Positions 57,345 to 64,000 of a DNA stretch of 64,000 nucleotides are shown here, in pieces. The stretch lies in contig CP053155.1 of the NCBI GenBank assembly GCA_014607495.2, positions 4,774,001-4,838,000 on the forward strand. Reading direction: 5' to 3'. Source of the stretch: Carposina sasakii. Its lineage: Eukaryota > Arthropoda > Insecta > Lepidoptera > Carposinidae. The position numbers were made by a program, and so were the translations under genes. The number at the start of each line of letters is the position of its first letter. Within the stretch, counting starts at the first letter, position 1. Below the pieces are notes generated by a model. The model had not been told where the DNA came from. It did no database searches and saw nothing but the letters and a program-made list of their open reading frames with translations.

Positions 57345-57770
57345 CACTGCTGTATTTCCGAAATAGAGTAGCCAAAATTGCAGGATCTCAAAAGAGACCC
57401 CGCAGCCACGTTTAGCATAGCGGGGTTAAATACAGGGTGTAACAGAAAGGGTATGTTAAGCGAAGAGCTATGTAAATAGCCCACTACAGAGATCCTATTT
57501 CCAAAATTTGAGACTCGAAATCACATTTTTATTTTTCAAGATTGTATGGACATTCCTGAGTTGTTTCGGAATTCTTCATACTATTCGGAAAAATAAAAAT
57601 GTGGATTTGAGTCTGAAATTTTGGAAATAGGTTCTGTATTTACATAGCTTTTCGCTTAACATACCCATTCTGTTACACCCTGTATAAATGATAAGTGACA
57701 AGTTGCTAACTTATCGCCGAGAGAATACCCGAGTTCCTCAGTCGACTCTTGTCGTGTGTACCTACATATA
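57345..57770 (+). repeat. family G repeat split by an M2 MITE
   Basis: The left part to 57430 (GAGTAGCCAAAATTGCAGG, GCAGCCACGTTTAGCATAG) and the right part from 57685 (GACAAGTTGCTAACTTATCG, GTCGACTCTTG) flank the M2 copy. Confidence 0.65.
57431..57684. mobile_element. family M2 MITE, 254 bp, nested
   Basis: It starts TACAGGGTGTAACAGAAAGG and ends CTGTTACACCCTGTA. Both ends carry TA, and it sits inside a family G copy. Confidence 0.8.
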
Positions 57771-57831
57771 AGTATGTAATTAATATTTGGTCGTTTCGTT
57801 TACCTTCAAATTCACATTTGTAAATCTATAC

Positions 57832-58100
57832 ATATAATAAAAATGTAACGGATCGCTGTCTGTACATGGAAGATATATGAGAAAAAATATTATAGGAATT
57901 TTTGTCTGCTTGTCTGTGCGTTTGTGCATGCTATCTCAGAAACGGCTGAACCGATTTCGATGCAGTTTTCAGGAATATATTGTGACAGGTCCCACTTAAC
58001 ATATAGGCTTTAACTTTTTATCCCGGGAAAATGTTTTTATCACGGATAATTTCGACATTTTGTTTTTTTTTAGAGTCCACGCGGACGGAGTCGCGGGCGT
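57832..58100 (-). repeat. family F dispersed repeat, near full length
   Basis: This is the inverted counterpart of 35064-35365: ATAATAAAAATGTAACGG, GATTTCGATGCAGTTTTCAG, ACAGGTCCCACTTAACATAT and a GTCCACGCGGACGGAGTCGC end. Confidence 0.7.
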
Positions 58101-58181
58101 CTATTATCTTATAATAAGCTTAGTGGTTTGACTACCAAAGAAAGAATCAAATGTCCGCTTTGTAAAGCGGACGAGGCTACT

Positions 58182-58283
58182 AGCTTATTGTAGTCCACTG
58201 CTGCACGTATGCCTCCCCCAGGGCACGCCTCGAGGCTTGTTTTGCCCATAGTCACCACACTGGGCAGACGGGTTGGTGACCAT
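58182..58283 (-). mobile_element. family S SINE fragment, inverted
   Basis: TAGTCCACTGCTGCACGTAT, CCTCCCCCAGGGCACGCC and CAGACGGGTTGGTGACCA are the 3' half of family S on the minus strand. Confidence 0.7.
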
Positions 58284-58289
58284 GATCAC

Positions 58290-59710
58290 GTTATGTCGTT
58301 ATAATAAGTACTTATTTAGAGTGACTACATACACACTACGAGTACACTGAACACCCCGCTGAATTTGATAGACAAAGAAATGGTAAAAATGGTTATTTAA
58401 ATTTGCACACTTCTGCCTAACCTCTTTGAGTATAAATGGCGTTCCTGTATAGTGCTTAATAGGTACGTATATCGTTGCATGTTCAGTGTCATAAAATGTA
58501 GAGATTGGCGTGCAGCGCGCCGTAACCAAACGGATTTTATCATCACTGTAAAGCGTTAAAAGCACTTGAAGGTAAAATAGAAAGAGTGTTTATATCAAAT
58601 AATGGTAAGGGTTCTGTCTACAGTGTCTGACTCTCTAAGGTCTCTAGTAGACAGTAGACCCCAAGAGTATACATTTAGCAAGCTATAAGATGCACTTTAC
58701 GATACCTATATAATCCATAGGAATAGATATTAACAGGTTACCCAATGCCGTGTCGCTGTCAATCACTAGAAAAACTTTCTTTGGTTTAAATAACAGAAAA
58801 TATCAATACTGGTGCTTATAGAGTAGCTTTGCTGGTGCTCCTTACCTTATGTATAGATACGTAGACACTTGACATTTTATTCGCAATACCTAGTCCCATC
58901 CATGAACAAAGTCGCACTAGTTGCATTGAAAAGCTGATCTTTCAAACATCTTTCTTTCTAAGTATATCTCAAGACATGAGTATTTTGTATCCTAAATATA
59001 ATACAGTATCTCAGGTAATAGGTAAAAACTTCATGAACATCTTATTTCAATGCTGAACTCTAGAACCTGTAGGGAACCTAAAATGTTCATAATTATTCTC
59101 ATTTCATTAAGGAAGTTAATGCAACTCGTTAGTACTCTTCAAGAAAATGCTGTAAGTTGCTGCTATAACGTTTAAAACTTAGTGGACTGAGCAAAGTTTT
59201 TTATATCCCGTGAGTAAAGACTTTTATAGAGTAAGAAACAACGATCTATGTAGGTAGGTACCTTACTGAAATGCACCCGATAAAGGTGGATAATACACTG
59301 CACTTGACCTGAAAATGGAAAACTGAAAATTGCAGTTGTATCCAGGTTCTGCACAATATTGAAGAGTTTTGAGCACAATAAAATTGCACAAAGAATTCTT
59401 TCGAACGAGAGCTGTAGATTTTTGAGGAGACACACTTAAATCATTTTGATCTACAAAATTATTGTGTATACAATTTACTGCAATGTTATTATAATGAAAA
59501 TGGCATTATTTTCCACGTTACCATAGAGCGTACCATAGAGGAATAAGTATAGAGTGCTAATGTCATACTAACTGCCACGATGCAGGAATTTGGTATCTCC
59601 TCTGCCACGATCAGGGATTTGGTATGCCACGATGCACCTTTAGACAGACGTGTGAATATGTAGGTATGTATTTGCGTTTAAACTCACAAAAGTATACAAG
59701 TGATTAGTTT
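58290..59710. other. intergenic stretch, no gene seen
   Basis: Frames on the minus strand at 58299-58565 and 59172-59435 have no family resemblance. A short TGCCACGAT triple repeat is at about 59572-59635. Confidence 0.4.
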
Positions 59711-59714
59711 ATAC

Positions 59715-59905
59715 ACATAGCTATGTTCATACAATGGAGTAGCCTAATCTGCAGGATCGCGAATGAGATCCTAGATGTCAAAGAACAATGACAAGTTGGT
59801 AGGTTCATCGCCGGAGAGAACGCCACTAAATTCCTTACGACATGCACACAAAGAGATGCAGCTGTTATATTCTAGTGAAGCGCCGCATCAGGACAGTATT
59901 GCAGT
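59715..59905 (+). repeat. family G repeat, diverged
   Basis: GGAGTAGCCTAATCTGCAGG, GACAAGTTGGTAGG, TCCTTACGACATGCACACAA and AGATGCAGCTGTTATATTC follow the family order. Confidence 0.6.
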
Positions 59906-60334
59906 AAAGCTCCATTCGATCAATGCGATTTCTTCCTAAAAGTTCTAAGCTCACATAACCCTAAAGCGGTGAAACGCAGGAGGTAGCGCATTCCATTTTC
60001 AACGTGCTACATTTCGCACTCAGCTCAGTTCCATTCCATCTCTCGAAAACACATGCTCGCCTGGTAAGTGATCTGATCTCACCGGGTTTTCGTGCCAGGC
60101 GTCAAGGGAAAATACTTGAAAGGGAATATAATCTTTGGAGCAATATTATTTAACATAACAATCTAGAAAAATGGAAATGTGTTTAATTGAGATTCCTGTA
60201 CGGAATTAATGGTTAATACAATTTTTAGACTCCGAGACAGTCGTCGCTCTACTTCTCAAAAGTATAAAGTTTCGTTCATTCTTTGCTAAATGTATGCTCT
60301 CGTTGAACAGAATTTCCCTGTAACGTACACTTAC

Positions 60335-60469
60335 CTCCCCACAATGCCTATGGACTATATTCGTACATAATACAGAAGACACGTTCTTTGCGGGCCCCGA
60401 GCAATATTCTGAGTGGTAGACTTGTGCCATTTGGGGGCATTGTCCCGTACACACCGCAAGCCTTTTGTT
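60335..60469 (-). CDS. possible Cys-rich internal exon (low confidence)
   Basis: On the minus strand an acceptor-like AAGTATATGCAG and a perfect donor GAG/GTAAGT bound 135 bases, open and divisible by three. The frame reads AVCTGQCPQMAQVYHSEYC and continues with two more cysteines, five in 45 residues. Composition is GC-richer than the flanks. No partner exon was found and the family is unknown, so chance remains likely. Confidence 0.25.
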
Positions 60470-60529
60470 CTGCATATACTTGAATATACACGATGAAAAA
60501 CTATACCGGGTGCCAAAGTACATAAAAGT

Positions 60530-61900
60530 GTTATATATAATATAGTATTAGTATTCCAGTAAAAGCGGTTCTAATTTGTTTGGGTTAAAGCTATGAATAA
60601 TTCGAGAAGATTCATATACTTACCTAGATGTTATAGTATTTATTACCTACATTGAGCCTTGTAGTATGTGCGGCCGCTAAACGATGAATTTAATCGTACA
60701 TGTACCTAGTCAGACCATAAATGCCAAGTTATGCTTGAGAGACTGTAACAAAGATATTACTTAAAAATCTACAAATAAATTACTTATAATATTTTCAAGT
60801 CGAAGAAATTATGTAAATATATGTATTTATTACACCATTGACAATATTTAACGAAGCACTTACCTAATTGGAAAAAATATAAAATAATTACTATACAATA
60901 TTACAGACAGGTATATGGGTAGGTAGTTATATACAGATATAACATGCTAAATCTTCACCGCAACTCAATATTTTCATTTTCCAGTGTAATATGAGTATTC
61001 CTTTCCTCTGCTGTAACTAGTGCGGAAAGTAATAAAGGAAGCGTCCCCTCAAATCCTCTCGGTACACCTTAACTCCGCAGACGGGCCCTTTCTTTAGAAG
61101 GTTAAAGAGGTGATTTCCTTAAAAACCTTCCTGAAAAGGTTTGAAGGGTGTATTTTGAATAAGGTATGTACCTACATAGTTATACATTTCTTTAGTCATT
61201 TCCCCATTGATCAAAATTAGACATTGCGAGAAGAAATCAAATTATTTTGGTAGATCCATGGTAGATCTATACCTGATTGCAGAACAGTTGAGCTAAAGCA
61301 TTACTTATTTTTTTAAATTTTCAATTTATATTCTATAGAAGTATCTATAATATTTTCTTTGTTTCAGAAACCTTTTGATATTATCTGTAGTGGGAGTGTT
61401 AAGTTTCAAAATACACAGGCTATGAGCAAAAACAAAAGTCGACTCAAGCAAGCGGGTCGTCTACTCAACGCCGACCATAAATAGACTACTTTGTGTGTAA
61501 TGTTTCACCTTGTTATTATTTATTTTAATCCTGCCCCTTTTATTTATTCTAATAGAAATGTATTTCAAAAAGAATCTCTCAACCTTAGTTAAATAGTATA
61601 GTATAGTTTAGTTATTTCATTGATCAACACCTAATAATCCATTATGATAATAGTATAGTAACCAGTTCGAACATACAACATCGCGTACGAATCTAAAAAT
61701 ATCCGAACACGTGGCGTTGCTCCCGAAATACAGTCACCGGCATTTATAGTATAGTGTCGATGCCACACTTACAACAAATGCTTTTTGCGGGCCAGTCAAA
61801 TATCAATAAACAGTTTGATCCCAAATCATACCCCTGTCTGGCACAAATGACATTAGGTTACGTCCCCCTGACCTTTAAAGCTACGCTGTCCCTAGTACAG
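60530..61900. other. intergenic stretch, no gene seen
   Basis: AT-rich sequence up to the FAM135 promoter region. Confidence 0.45.
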
Positions 61901-61904
61901 AGGC

Positions 61905-62100
61905 ACCTGCCCTAGGTGGGCGAGGCGAGCACTGCAGCCCGAAACACGACGCGACGGCGCGGGCTCACAGCGCATGCGTAGAGTCCGTTTCATAGAATAA
62001 CTCCTATGCCTGATTTCGGAACTAACATTTTATGTATGCAGTGATACAGAAATTGTGGTCATACACATAGTAACTAGCGCCATCACCCAAAGGAACTACA
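61905..62100 (+). promoter_or_regulatory. likely FAM135 promoter region, GC-rich
   Basis: GC content jumps here from the AT-rich background. AGCGCATGCGTA at 61969-61980 resembles the NRF1/Erect-wing site (YGCGCATGCGCR). No TATA box is evident. The assignment rests on position, about 340 bp before the start codon. Confidence 0.35.
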
Positions 62101-62247
62101 CAGCGAAACGTACTCCACCGCTCCTATTAAAAAATGAATTCGTCGCTCCCGCACTGTGGGGCGCTCGTCGAAGCGCGCCGGTGGGTCTGACGCGTGAAGT
62201 ACCGGGTGTGGTCAGTGGCAGTGCGGTGTGGCTGTGCGGTGCTGGCG

Positions 62248-64000
<1,753 letters not shown>

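Noticed and set aside
60024..60063. Possible first exon with an initiator TCAGTT and a GTAAGT donor on the plus strand
   Set aside because: Single short motifs like these occur by chance several times per window; no downstream element or partner exon supports it.

Overview
This is animal nuclear DNA, most likely from a moth or butterfly. The basis is the AT-rich intergenic sequence with many TAGGTACCTAC-like words, genes split by GT-AG introns, a dense load of insect-type repeats (BEL/Pao LTR element, RTE-clade LINE, RTE-tailed SINEs, hAT-like and TA-inserting MITEs) and insect-like host proteins. There are no bacterial operons, rRNA genes, functional tRNA genes or CRISPR arrays. The species cannot be named from the sequence alone.

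Host genes are few. (1) Positions 6365-7666 (minus) hold an apparently single-exon gene for a basic 433-residue protein of unknown function, with an AATAAA signal about 60 bp past its stop. (2) An acidic terminal exon of an unrecognised gene lies at 18543-18802 (plus). (3) A five-exon C-type lectin gene runs from 33551 to 52288 (plus). Its splice phases chain exactly and give a 219-residue secreted protein with one complete mannose-type carbohydrate-recognition domain (EPN and WND motifs). Its 11.2-kb second intron holds an antisense BEL retroelement. (4) The first coding exon of a FAM135 homologue is at 62320-62396 (plus), behind a GC-rich leader with two small upstream ORFs, the second of which ends in an ATGA overlap with the main start. 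Two weaker exon candidates on the minus strand (15356-15504 and 60335-60469) are given at low confidence.

Layout. 1-6 kb: gene-poor, with foldback and LINE remnants. 6.3-7.7 kb: the 433-residue gene. 8-18.5 kb: intergenic with LINE 3' ends, one RTE-tailed SINE with target-site duplications in each of two places, and a hAT-like MITE with an 8-bp duplication. 18.5-25 kb: the orphan exon, a 282-bp tandem duplication, an inverted tRNA-bearing insertion and an odd 1.4-kb/1.0-kb direct duplication. 25-33 kb: MITEs, hairpins and a 5'-truncated RTE LINE. 33.5-52.3 kb: the lectin gene. 52-62 kb: repeats. 62-64 kb: the FAM135 start and its first intron.

No new multi-gene system is evident. The most informative points are the lectin gene model, whose exon 3 is tightly hemmed by repeats; the tRNA-bearing repeat family with evidence of tandem junctions and inversion; the possible assembly artefact at 22.7-25.1 kb; and the upstream-ORF arrangement in the FAM135 leader.
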